NCBI GenBank assembly: GCA_009842375.1 | Contig: VYFM01000417.1 | Coordinates: forward strand, 1-9,954 | From: Candidatus Poribacteria bacterium | Lineage (GTDB): Bacteria > Poribacteria > WGA-4E > WGA-3G | Direction of reading: 5' to 3' | Length of the DNA stretch: 9,954 bases | Shown: piece by piece, positions 1 to 6,065 of the stretch | Layout: the number at the start of each line of letters is the position of its first letter | How positions within the stretch are numbered: the stretch's first letter is position 1 | Notes under the pieces: generated by a model | What the model was told of the DNA's origin: nothing | Databases searched by the model: none | Seen by the model: the letters and a program-made list of their open reading frames with translations, nothing else | Made by a program: the position numbers and the translations under genes

Positions 1-13
1 TTTTGGCAAAAAC

Positions 14-39
14 GGCACAACCTAACAGGTTATGCTACA
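14..39. repeat. Family B hairpin repeat, left-edge copy
   Basis: GGCACAACCT, a 3-nt loop (AAC), then AGGTTATGCTACA. The arms pair as GCACAACCT/AGGTTATGC with one mismatch. The flanks GGCACAA and TGCTACA match the hairpin at 8243-8268 in the hisZ-hisG gap. Relative to that copy, the stem has changed from AAACT/AGTTT to AACCT/AGGTT, which keeps the pairing. The element may extend left of the window. No terminal T-run follows, so it is not a canonical terminator. Confidence 0.5.
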
Positions 40-74
40 ATACTACCGCTTTTTTAAACTTGAAAAGTGTTTAG

Positions 75-125
75 ATCAAACTCACATTTTATTATCAAAC
101 TCACGTTAAACTCAACATTAAGGAG
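75..125 (+). promoter_or_regulatory. Repeated leader upstream of phyH-1 with RBS
   Basis: ATCAAACTCAC occurs at 75-85 and again at 94-104, and a degenerate third copy AAACTCAACATTA follows at 108-120. The 20-mer at 90-109 is identical to 3016-3035 upstream of LamG-2. Both leaders then reach TTAAGGAG (118-125 and 3032-3039), the ribosome binding site. TATTAT at 90-95 could be a -10 box, but I see no convincing -35 at normal spacing. Promoter function is inferred; the repeat itself is directly visible. Confidence 0.5.
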
Positions 126-138
126 CATAGTATATAGG

Positions 139-927
139 ATGATACCCGAAGTTGCCTTAGAAAAACGAAATCAGATGTTACGCGATGGCTTCTGCATTGT
201 CGATGATATTTTGACAGACGAGTTCTTACAGGAACTACACGATGAAACTGAACGACTCATCGCAGGACACGTGGAACCAGACGAAATGGTATACCAAGGA
301 CAGCACGTGAATGTCCGTGGAGATGATAACCCACACATCAAGAAGTTGCTGGAATGGCAGCCGTCACGAGATGCCCTGGAACAACTGGGTTTTGGAGATT
401 TCGCTGCATCCGGAGGGATTATTATCTTAACAAAAGAAGCAGGAGGACCACCACTCTATTGGCATCAGGATTGGATGCGATGGAACGATCCGCTTAGTTG
501 TTCACCGTGGCCTCAAACCATTTTCCTCAATTATTATCTGACTGATACAACACCTGAAAACGGGTGCTTAAGGATTATCCCTGGAACACATCTCAAACGG
601 ATTGATCTACATGACCTACTCGTACCCGCGCATGAACAAGGGGCGAGGTTTATTGATGAAGATCATCCACACATGTTCAGTGATCATCCGGATCAAGTGA
701 ATGTATGTGCAAAAGCAGGTTCATTGGTAATGGCAGACGCACGGGTTTTACATTCTGCACATCAAAATCATACCAATATAAGACGAACTTTGATCCTTGC
801 ATGGCACAGCAGACCTAACACTGTTCCAGACTATTGGGACGATGAAATTCCTAAAGTAATCGCAAACCGTGATGTAAATGGAAACTATCGTGGTTCACGC
901 ATCCCAGGATCATTGTTGACAAGGTAA
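139..927 (+). CDS. Phytanoyl-CoA dioxygenase (PhyH) family protein 1
   Basis: Predicted cytoplasmic Fe(II)/2-oxoglutarate-dependent oxygenase of the PhyH family; the substrate is unknown. Numbered from the ATG at 139 (262 aa), the HxD iron motif is H109/D111 in YWHQDWMRW. The central strand NYYLTDTTPENGCLRIIPGTH is typical of the family. The distal iron ligand is H205 (ARVLHSAHQN), and the 2-oxoglutarate-binding Arg is R215 or R216. All expected catalytic residues are therefore present. The frame is open back to a GTG at 67, but AAGGAG at 120-125 lies 13 nt before the ATG, so the ATG is preferred although the spacing is long. The gene is followed by an 88-bp palindrome and then phyH-2 on the same strand. 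Family members hydroxylate lipids, osmolytes or secondary metabolites; nothing here selects among these. Confidence 0.88.
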   Translation: MIPEVALEKRNQMLRDGFCIVDDILTDEFLQELHDETERLIAGHVEPDEMVYQGQHVNVRGDDNPHIKKLLEWQPSRDALEQLGFGDFAASGGIIILTKEAGGPPLYWHQDWMRWNDPLSCSPWPQTIFLNYYLTDTTPENGCLRIIPGTHLKRIDLHDLLVPAHEQGARFIDEDHPHMFSDHPDQVNVCAKAGSLVMADARVLHSAHQNHTNIRRTLILAWHSRPNTVPDYWDDEIPKVIANRDVNGNYRGSRIPGSLLTR

Positions 928-972
928 TGATATGTAATACCATTTCTAATTGATTAATCATCATAATAAATT

Positions 973-1060
973 GTAGGTCGGAGTGAGCAAAGCGAAGTCC
1001 GACATGTAACCCCAAATGAACACGGACTTGTCGGACTTCGTTACACTCACTCCGACCTAC
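973..1060. repeat. Family A 88-bp nested palindrome, copy 1
   Basis: The left arm begins GTAGGTCGGAGTGAGC and ends in TCCGACATGTA (973-1008). A 19-nt centre follows (1009-1027), then a right arm ending CTCACTCCGACCTAC (1028-1060). The arms are near-complementary over about 33 bp. Each arm also folds on itself through GTCGGA/TCCGAC (977-982 with 998-1003), which gives a REP/BIME-like nested architecture. It lies between phyH-1 and phyH-2. The length and layout match the copy at 3876-3963 exactly. There is no T-run, so an intrinsic terminator is not supported. Confidence 0.85.
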
Positions 1061-1113
1061 AAGATAATAATCCTTATTCATTGCGAAAGGTGTATTATTA
1101 CACCGAGACAATT

Positions 1114-1947
1114 ATGCAACATCACACAAAACATTACGAAGTATTGAATGTCTTTCATCCAGGAGAAACCGGACAATACTGGGATATAGATGTGCACGCC
1201 ACACCAGAAGAGTTACAACAATTCGCTGAAACAGGTTATCTCATTCGTGAGCAACTTTTTCAAGGGGAAGCACTGGAAAAGTTAAGGGACGCTCTTGATA
1301 GATTGGAAGAACGGGAATCGGAAAAAAGAGACAACGCGATTGCCTCAAAACGTGGCTGGGGTTTCATTCCGCGCCATCTAATGGATAAAGATGAAGCATT
1401 CCTTGAACTTTTGAAATTTCAACCTTTATTGACAATTGTTCGCGCAATGATGGGACCGCTTGTGCGTCTACGCGGATTAAGTGCAAGAATCACATACCCA
1501 GGCGATGAAAGACAGCATCAAACACCTTGGCATCAACACATGCGTGTTGTCTCTAACCCAATACCTCCGTGGTTTTCACGACCACACTGTATTGATTGCT
1601 TGATATATCTTGATGACTTAAACGATGATACGGGTGGCGTGGTTGTTGTCCCCGGCTCTCACGACTGGTTAGATAAAGCGACTCCAAGCACAAATGAACC
1701 TTTAGAGGGTGAAGTTGAACTTCGGGTAAAAGCTGGAGGCACAGTACTTATTCACGGGAATCTCTGGCACCGAGCACTCCCAACACTCCGTTCAAAACGG
1801 AGAATGTTGATTCTCGGTTATACACCAACATGGTTACGCAAATCACCACACGGCGGCGAACCGCCTGAAGATGGATTGACAAAAAACTTCTTAAAAGACG
1901 CTGATATGGAAGAACAAATGTTATTAGGTAAAGGTGGATATTCCTAA
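1114..1947 (+). CDS. PhyH family protein 2 with altered HxH metal motif
   Basis: PhyH-family double-stranded beta-helix protein, 277 aa from the ATG at 1114. The fold signature is clear: YLDDLNDDTGGVVVVPGSH, then GGTVLIHGNLWHRALPTLRS with H219 as distal iron ligand, and R229 or R230 as the 2-oxoglutarate-binding Arg. The first metal motif reads TPWHQHMRVV, so H140 is followed by H142 where the family has Asp; this CAC codon is one base from GAC. The protein could be a three-His metal site, an inactive paralogue, or reflect a sequencing error. The start is uncertain: in-frame TTG (1081) and GTG (1090) lie upstream, and none of the three has a good ribosome binding site. The substrate is unknown. 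The gene lies on the same strand as phyH-1 but is separated from it by a palindrome, and it ends 52 nt before LamG-1. Confidence 0.8.
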   Translation: MQHHTKHYEVLNVFHPGETGQYWDIDVHATPEELQQFAETGYLIREQLFQGEALEKLRDALDRLEERESEKRDNAIASKRGWGFIPRHLMDKDEAFLELLKFQPLLTIVRAMMGPLVRLRGLSARITYPGDERQHQTPWHQHMRVVSNPIPPWFSRPHCIDCLIYLDDLNDDTGGVVVVPGSHDWLDKATPSTNEPLEGEVELRVKAGGTVLIHGNLWHRALPTLRSKRRMLILGYTPTWLRKSPHGGEPPEDGLTKNFLKDADMEEQMLLGKGGYS

Positions 1948-1985
1948 ACCTGCTCAACCGTCGTACTTGTAAAGCACCTATTATC

Positions 1986-1992
1986 AGAGGAG
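1986..1992 (+). promoter_or_regulatory. Ribosome binding site of LamG-1
   Basis: AGAGGAG stands 7 nt before the ATG at 2000 and fixes the start. It follows TATTATCA at 1979-1986, the same octamer that begins the shared leader at 90 and 3016. Confidence 0.75.
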
Positions 1993-1999
1993 TTTCCAA

Positions 2000-2824
2000 A
2001 TGACTACCAAACTTATGGTTTCGGTTTTTACTTTATGTTTTATACTAATAGTGTTACCTTTGAGTTCCCAAGCGAAGAACATTGATGCAACGGACCTCGT
2101 TATTTACTATAGTTTTGACGCAGACTCTCAGACTGAAACGGATGTTTTGGATGAATCCGGTAATGGAAATGATGGTTTCCTACACGGTAATAATCTCAAG
2201 TTCGTGGAAGGAAAAGTGAACCAATGTATTGAATTACCAGGAGTCGCAGCGGAATATATTTCCGTTCGTAATATCCTTTATGAAGCAGGGATACCAGAAC
2301 TTAGCATTGCTGTATGGATTAAAACAGCTCAAAGAGGGATAATTGCTTCTTGGGACCGTAGTGAATACTTTCGTTTTGGTGCGGGAGATGATCAACTTGG
2401 CAATACTACTCTTATTGCTTTTGATATCTGTTGTCCGATATCCGATTGGCATGGTGACGTAGAAGTCACGGATAATCGTTGGCATCATGTGGTAGTTACT
2501 TTCAATAGTGAAGCAAAGCGAATATATGTTGATGGTGAATTAGATGTAGAAGCAGTTCCACAACAACAGAATATTGGTCCAAAGGAACCGAGATTCGGGT
2601 TCATCGGTGTCGGATCAGAAGCACCCGAATTTAATGGTGTTCCTGGACCCACTACATGGCCTTACAAAGGGTTAATCGATGAGTTCATTATGTTCCACAG
2701 GGTAATTTCTGAGGAGGAAGTGATGCAACTTGCTAACTCAGCCGGAAATCCATTTTCTGTTGAACCTGTTGGCAAACTTAGCATAACTTGGGGAGAAATT
2801 AAGAACACACGTAGGTCGGAGTGA
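2000..2824 (+). CDS. Secreted LamG-domain (ConA-like lectin/glucanase) protein 1
   Basis: Predicted exported protein of 274 aa. A Sec signal peptide covers residues 1-25 (basic start, hydrophobic core, SSQA before the likely cleavage site). One LamG/concanavalin A-like jelly-roll domain follows at about 30-247: DLVIYYSFD at the start, DESGNGNDG, PELSIAVWIKT, the RWHHVVVTF and KRIYVDG strands, and a closing LIDEFIMFHRVISEEEV. Such domains bind carbohydrate or act as adhesins; no catalytic residues for a glycosidase are evident. C76 and the C144-C145 pair in FDICCPISDWHGD are shared with LamG-2, about 60% identical by eye. A C-terminal tail (VEPVGKLSITWGEIKNT) is also shared. The last residues, RRSE, and the stop are encoded by a palindromic repeat beginning at 2811, where LamG-2 has a native E-stop. 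The start is well supported by its ribosome binding site. Confidence 0.87.
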   Translation: MTTKLMVSVFTLCFILIVLPLSSQAKNIDATDLVIYYSFDADSQTETDVLDESGNGNDGFLHGNNLKFVEGKVNQCIELPGVAAEYISVRNILYEAGIPELSIAVWIKTAQRGIIASWDRSEYFRFGAGDDQLGNTTLIAFDICCPISDWHGDVEVTDNRWHHVVVTFNSEAKRIYVDGELDVEAVPQQQNIGPKEPRFGFIGVGSEAPEFNGVPGPTTWPYKGLIDEFIMFHRVISEEEVMQLANSAGNPFSVEPVGKLSITWGEIKNTRRSE

Positions 2825-2840
2825 GCGAAGTCCGACCTAT
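2811..2840. repeat. Minimal family A hairpin overlapping LamG-1 stop
   Basis: GTAGGTCGGA, a 10-nt loop (GTGAGCGAAG), then TCCGACCTAT. The stem is 9 bp plus a terminal G-T. The first 20 nt equal the start of the 88-bp element at 3876, and the last 9 nt before the terminal T match that element's end. It therefore looks like an internal-deletion derivative. The TGA at 2822-2824 inside it ends the LamG-1 reading frame. Confidence 0.8.
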
Positions 2841-2860
2841 GGGACTGTATGTAAGCATGT

Positions 2861-2879
2861 GGGCGAGGGAACCTTGCCC
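2861..2879. repeat. Short GC-rich hairpin (family C)
   Basis: GGGCGAGG, loop GAA, then CCTTGCCC: an 8-bp stem with one G-T pair. It lies in the 222-nt gap between the two LamG genes, 20 nt after the minimal family A hairpin. No T-run follows on the + strand; the next bases are CTACGGAATG. It resembles short dispersed hairpins more than a terminator. Confidence 0.5.
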
Positions 2880-3015
2880 CTACGGAATGTCCGAGACGTA
2901 ATGAATTGCCCAACTACAAACACATCTCTTCCTTAAATTCACGCTTATGGTGCGTTTTCCTAACCACACCGGGCTTATGAGAATGAGATTTGATGCACAA
3001 TGGAGTTAATATGTC

Positions 3016-3039
3016 TATTATCAAACTCACGTTAAGGAG
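3016..3039 (+). promoter_or_regulatory. Conserved leader and RBS of LamG-2
   Basis: The 20-mer at 3016-3035 is identical to 90-109 upstream of phyH-1. It runs into AAGGAG at 3034-3039, 7 nt before the ATG at 3047. The shared block between two otherwise unrelated genes suggests a common regulatory or translation-initiation module. TATTAT at its 5' end could be a -10 box, but no -35 is evident. Confidence 0.5.
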
Positions 3040-3046
3040 ACTAAAA

Positions 3047-3868
3047 ATGAAAACCTCATTAATATTCCAACTATTGGTGCTAACACTGATTCTAACAGTC
3101 CCAATATTGGCTGTACAAGCGCGTGGTATAAGTGATGATGAACTGGTGATCTATTATAGTTTTGACGAAGCTTCACTTAAGGGTGATGACATCTTGGATG
3201 GATCTGGTAATGAGTATGATGGCTTCATCCACGGCAATAATCTCAAGATTGTGGACGAAGGAAAATTTAACGAATGTATGCAATTTCCTGGGGGTGCAAC
3301 TGAATATATAGCAGTACGTGATCTCAATTACACCGAAGGCATACCAGAACTTAGCATGGCTGTCTGGGTTAAGACATCAGATAGGGGTATGATAGCGTCT
3401 TGGGATCGAAGTGATTACTTCCGCTTTGCTGTTGGTGACGCTGCAATCGAACAATTTGACTTCGTTGCGTTTGACATCTGTTGTCCTATTGAGGATTGGC
3501 ACGGTGATATCAAGGTATCAGATGGCGAATGGCATCATGTCGCTGTTACTTTTGACGGAGACATAAAACGGATTTATGTTGATGGAAAAATAGATGTGGA
3601 ACAAGCAACTGCGACAAATAATAATATGATCGGACCGAAAGCACAACGATACGGATTTATCGGAATCGGTTCTGAAGCAGGGGAATTTAATGGGAATGCA
3701 AGTCCTACTTGGACATTTAAAGGACTGATGGATGAATTCCTTATGTTCCACAGAGCACTTTCTGAAGAGGAGGTGGAAAATCTCTATAAATCCAACGGAG
3801 ATCCGTTTGCAGTCGAACCAGTGAACAAACTGAGCATGACATGGGGAGAATTAAAGAACACAGAATAG
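3047..3868 (+). CDS. Secreted LamG-domain (ConA-like lectin/glucanase) protein 2
   Basis: Exported protein of 273 aa. A signal peptide spans residues 1-25 (MKTSL start, long hydrophobic core, AVQA before the cleavage site). A LamG jelly-roll follows at about 31-248, with ELVIYYSFD, PELSMAVWVKT, EWHHVAVTF, KRIYVDG and LMDEFLMFHRALSEEEV. It shares with LamG-1 the AFDICCPI-DWHGD block, the single upstream Cys (C77) and the C-terminal tail EPVNKLSMTWGELKNT, so the two are tandem duplicates that have since diverged. The likely role is cell-surface or extracellular glycan binding; no enzymatic motif is seen. An in-frame upstream ATG at 2990 would put 19 residues, including the conserved leader, before the signal peptide. 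The ATG at 3047 with AAGGAG 7 nt upstream is far better, and it gives the same length as LamG-1. A TAG stop is followed 7 nt later by an 88-bp palindrome. Confidence 0.87.
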   Translation: MKTSLIFQLLVLTLILTVPILAVQARGISDDELVIYYSFDEASLKGDDILDGSGNEYDGFIHGNNLKIVDEGKFNECMQFPGGATEYIAVRDLNYTEGIPELSMAVWVKTSDRGMIASWDRSDYFRFAVGDAAIEQFDFVAFDICCPIEDWHGDIKVSDGEWHHVAVTFDGDIKRIYVDGKIDVEQATATNNNMIGPKAQRYGFIGIGSEAGEFNGNASPTWTFKGLMDEFLMFHRALSEEEVENLYKSNGDPFAVEPVNKLSMTWGELKNTE

Positions 3869-3875
3869 AATCCTT

Positions 3876-3963
3876 GTAGGTCGGAGTGAGCGAAGCGATG
3901 TCCGACATGTATGATTTCATTGGGATTCCATTGTCGGACATCGCTACGCTCACTCCGACCTAC
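3876..3963. repeat. Family A 88-bp nested palindrome, copy 2
   Basis: The left arm is 3876-3911, the centre is 19 nt (3912-3930), and the right arm is 3931-3963. These are the same segment lengths (36, 19, 33) as the copy at 973-1060. The arms pair almost perfectly. Where copy 1 has GAAGTCC/GGACTTC, this copy has GATGTCC/GGACATC, a compensatory change in both arms. The centres are different. It sits between the convergent 3' ends of LamG-2 and phyH-3, where it could act as a transcript boundary, although no T-run is present. Confidence 0.85.
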
Positions 3964-4003
3964 GGAATACGGACTCACGTTCTTATATTTCTTATGCACA
4001 AGA

Positions 4004-4777
4004 TTATTCGTTTGCTGCTTCTACTGCTTCCTGAATGCCAGGCCATTCACGCCAAATATCAGTATAACTATCATAACCGTTTTCTTTACAGTCAACATGG
4101 CGCAGACGGAAAATAACAGCGTAACGTATATCAGCAGACGCATTCGGTGCCGCCGAGTGCACTACTTGGTGATGTGTCAACACAACATCGCCAGCATTAC
4201 CCACAATTTGTGTAGGTCCTTCGGGAAGTTCTGGACGGGGCATGCCATTTGCTAATATCTCATGACCTTCTTTCTCAAAATAGTCGGCGAAGAAACTGTG
4301 TGTTTTAGGCCACACCGTGAAGTTACCGCTATAGGATTCAGGGACATCTGCCAGATAGACGACTGCTAACGCTGTAAACCCGCGATGATAAACACCTTTT
4401 TCCATGCCGTTTGTGCCATTGCCTAACCCATCAAGATGTCCACGTGGTACATTTGCATCACGCTGTAACGGCATCGGAAACCGAAGTGCTATCTGCGCTG
4501 AACCCGGCACTTGAACGTTACCTTCACCTAACATCGATTCAGCAATGTCTTGGATAGGAGTCTTACTGAAAATATCTACAATCTGCGGGTTGTTCCGCAG
4601 TTCGTTGCAATAGGATTGTGCTCGAAACTTCTCTAAGTCTGCTTCGTGCAGTCCCACGTTACCGATAGAATGATTGATCATCTTGCGGGCAGTATCTACC
4701 ATTAACTTCGGTACAACACCGGGAACCTTAATAAAACCGTTTTCATAGAACTCTAATTTCTGCTTTTGTGTAAGCAT
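4004..4777 (-). CDS. Phytanoyl-CoA dioxygenase (PhyH) family protein 3
   Basis: Predicted cytoplasmic Fe(II)/2-oxoglutarate oxygenase of 257 aa, a normal family length. The N-terminal helix and strand (LEFYENGFIKVPGVV) match other PhyH proteins. The iron ligands are H114 and D116 (PRGHLDGLGNG) and H207 (LTHHQVVHSAAPN), with R218 as the 2-oxoglutarate-binding Arg, so the catalytic set is complete. VVYLADVPESYSGNFTVWPKTH is the usual strand before the GD turn. The ATG at 4777 is supported by AGAGGCG 7 nt upstream. It follows the phosphoesterase on the same strand after a 112-nt gap, so it may have its own promoter, and it converges on LamG-2. It differs strongly from PhyH-1 and PhyH-2, so the three are not recent duplicates. 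The substrate cannot be read from the sequence. Confidence 0.88.
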   Translation of the reverse strand: MLTQKQKLEFYENGFIKVPGVVPKLMVDTARKMINHSIGNVGLHEADLEKFRAQSYCNELRNNPQIVDIFSKTPIQDIAESMLGEGNVQVPGSAQIALRFPMPLQRDANVPRGHLDGLGNGTNGMEKGVYHRGFTALAVVYLADVPESYSGNFTVWPKTHSFFADYFEKEGHEILANGMPRPELPEGPTQIVGNAGDVVLTHHQVVHSAAPNASADIRYAVIFRLRHVDCKENGYDSYTDIWREWPGIQEAVEAANE

Positions 4778-4875
4778 TTTTTATCGCCTCTATTCAATGA
4801 TTTCAAATGTCAATTTTCCGTTAAGACTATGAAATACCTGAAAAGTTTAAGCAAATTCCTATACGAATTCGCTCT

Positions 4876-4893
4876 ATAACAAGGAGGTGTTAT
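4876..4893 (-). other. Small inverted repeat over the phosphoesterase stop codon
   Basis: ATAACA, a 6-nt spacer, then TGTTAT: a perfect 6-bp inverted repeat covering the TAA stop at 4890-4892. It is AT-rich and lacks a following T-run on the minus strand, so terminator function is doubtful. The spacer reads AGGAGG on the + strand, but no + gene follows. Confidence 0.3.
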
Positions 4894-6065
4894 CTTTGCA
4901 GCCAGAGGTGAAGTTGTACCTCTTTTTTAGCAGGTTCAATTACACGGAGCAATATTCTACCATCAGTGAGATAATCAATCGCCATGAAACCTGTGTGCTG
5001 ATGGGCAAATAGTGTATTGTCTCCATGGCTAACCTCTGTTGCTTTTTCACTTGAGGCAAGTCCGCTTACAAGCAGGTAATCCGTAACATCTCCTTTCAAT
5101 ACCTGTAGGGAATGTTCATGACCGGAAGCATATATCAACAAAGGAGTCTTTTTTGACGTGGAGAAGGTATCATTTAGTTGTGCCACCATATATTTGTTGA
5201 GTGTGCCGCTGAGATCTTGATCCGATTTTACCACATACCACCGAACCAGCGGATACAGAGAACCTACGATTGGAACAGGTACCCACAACCACTTTTTGGC
5301 GATTCTGACCGGAAAGAGGTGTGCCTTCCAATCAAAGAAACCGCCATGCACACCGTAACTTTGCAAAGGATGGTGTCCTACAACAAGGATAGGCAAATCG
5401 GTATCTAAGAAGTTTTTGAGTTCCTCAATAATTGCTTTCGTTTCTTTTTCTGGTTTTTCGTGTTGATGTAGCCACCACTGTGTATCCAACACTATTAGCC
5501 GCACAACGGGATTAGGCATAGGGAGTTCTAACATAACCGGTCCCGGCGAACCACTCTTTGGAAGAAATTTAGGTTCGCGAGTTAGGTTCTCGTTGATATA
5601 TTGCTCTTGAGCGAGAAGTGCATGATATCCTTCTTCTTTGCCATTTGTCCAATCATGGTTTCCGGGGATAAACAAACCGTGTGTATCAGCCGATTTGACG
5701 ACCTCAAGCTGCGGATCGAGACGTGCTGGTGCTTCGTGCTTTTTTTGTTCAGTCATCCCATCGGGGTACATATTGTCTCCCAAAAAGATGATCGTGGTTT
5801 TCTCAGGTGCTTTTTCAGCCCAGGATTGTAGTGTTTTTAGCACTGGCTCATCCTGTGTCGGTTGTCCTCCATCCCCAAGCAGTAATATGCGGTAGTGGAG
5901 TGTGCCTTCTGTTGCAATGTCCTGTCTTTCATTGGCGGGGATATCGGGATGGTAGTATGGTGTGGTGTGGCTGCATCCAACAAAGGTTAGTTGCACTACC
6001 TGAACAATCAATCCGAGTATAAAAATACTCCAGAGCAGACGTGAACGTTTATTTAATGTTTTCAT
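4890..6065 (-). CDS. Calcineurin-like metallophosphoesterase, predicted lipoprotein
   Basis: Metallophosphatase-fold phosphoesterase with a full set of metal-binding blocks. Numbered from the ATG at 6065 (391 aa), these are LLLGDGG (D65), FLGDNMYPDG (D97, N98), PGNHDW (N136, H137, D138), VVGHHPLQ (H231, H232) and SGHEHSL (H316, H318). The order and spacing fit PF00149-type or purple-acid-phosphatase-like enzymes acting on phosphomonoesters or diesters. The N-terminus has KRSR, a hydrophobic segment and FVGC, a slightly non-standard lipobox with C31. It is therefore probably a lipoprotein or membrane-anchored, with its active site outside the cytoplasm. An in-frame ATG at 6080 also exists; the later one gives a normal signal peptide, but neither has a strong ribosome binding site. 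The start overlaps the hisS 3' end by 17 nt, suggesting translational coupling. The exact substrate is unknown, and no link to histidine metabolism is evident beyond position. Confidence 0.85.
   Translation of the reverse strand: MKTLNKRSRLLWSIFILGLIVQVVQLTFVGCSHTTPYYHPDIPANERQDIATEGTLHYRILLLGDGGQPTQDEPVLKTLQSWAEKAPEKTTIIFLGDNMYPDGMTEQKKHEAPARLDPQLEVVKSADTHGLFIPGNHDWTNGKEEGYHALLAQEQYINENLTREPKFLPKSGSPGPVMLELPMPNPVVRLIVLDTQWWLHQHEKPEKETKAIIEELKNFLDTDLPILVVGHHPLQSYGVHGGFFDWKAHLFPVRIAKKWLWVPVPIVGSLYPLVRWYVVKSDQDLSGTLNKYMVAQLNDTFSTSKKTPLLIYASGHEHSLQVLKGDVTDYLLVSGLASSEKATEVSHGDNTLFAHQHTGFMAIDYLTDGRILLRVIEPAKKEVQLHLWLQR

Noticed and set aside
60..95. TTGAAA (60-65) and TATTAT (90-95) as a sigma70 promoter for phyH-1
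   Set aside because: The spacer is 24 nt, too long for a standard promoter.
2662..2913. Minus-strand open frame containing VGARFPRP
   Set aside because: It is antisense to LamG-1 and reads through the GC-rich hairpin at 2861-2879; it has no ribosome binding site and no coding character.
973..3963. CRISPR array or insertion sequence
   Set aside because: The repeats are palindromic, few and widely separated with no regular spacers, and no transposase or Cas gene is present.
3784..3999. Minus-strand open frame with VGRSERSDVRQ and VGHRFAHSDLQ
   Set aside because: These peptides are translations of the two arms of the family A palindrome plus antisense of LamG-2. The same strings appear in the antisense frame across 973-1060.
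3886..4255. Plus-strand open frames over the phyH-3 3' region
   Set aside because: They start inside the palindrome and run antisense to the well-supported phyH-3 gene.
4881..4889. AAGGAGGTG, a perfect Shine-Dalgarno on the + strand
   Set aside because: No plus-strand start codon with an open frame follows; the site lies across the 3' end of the minus-strand phosphoesterase.
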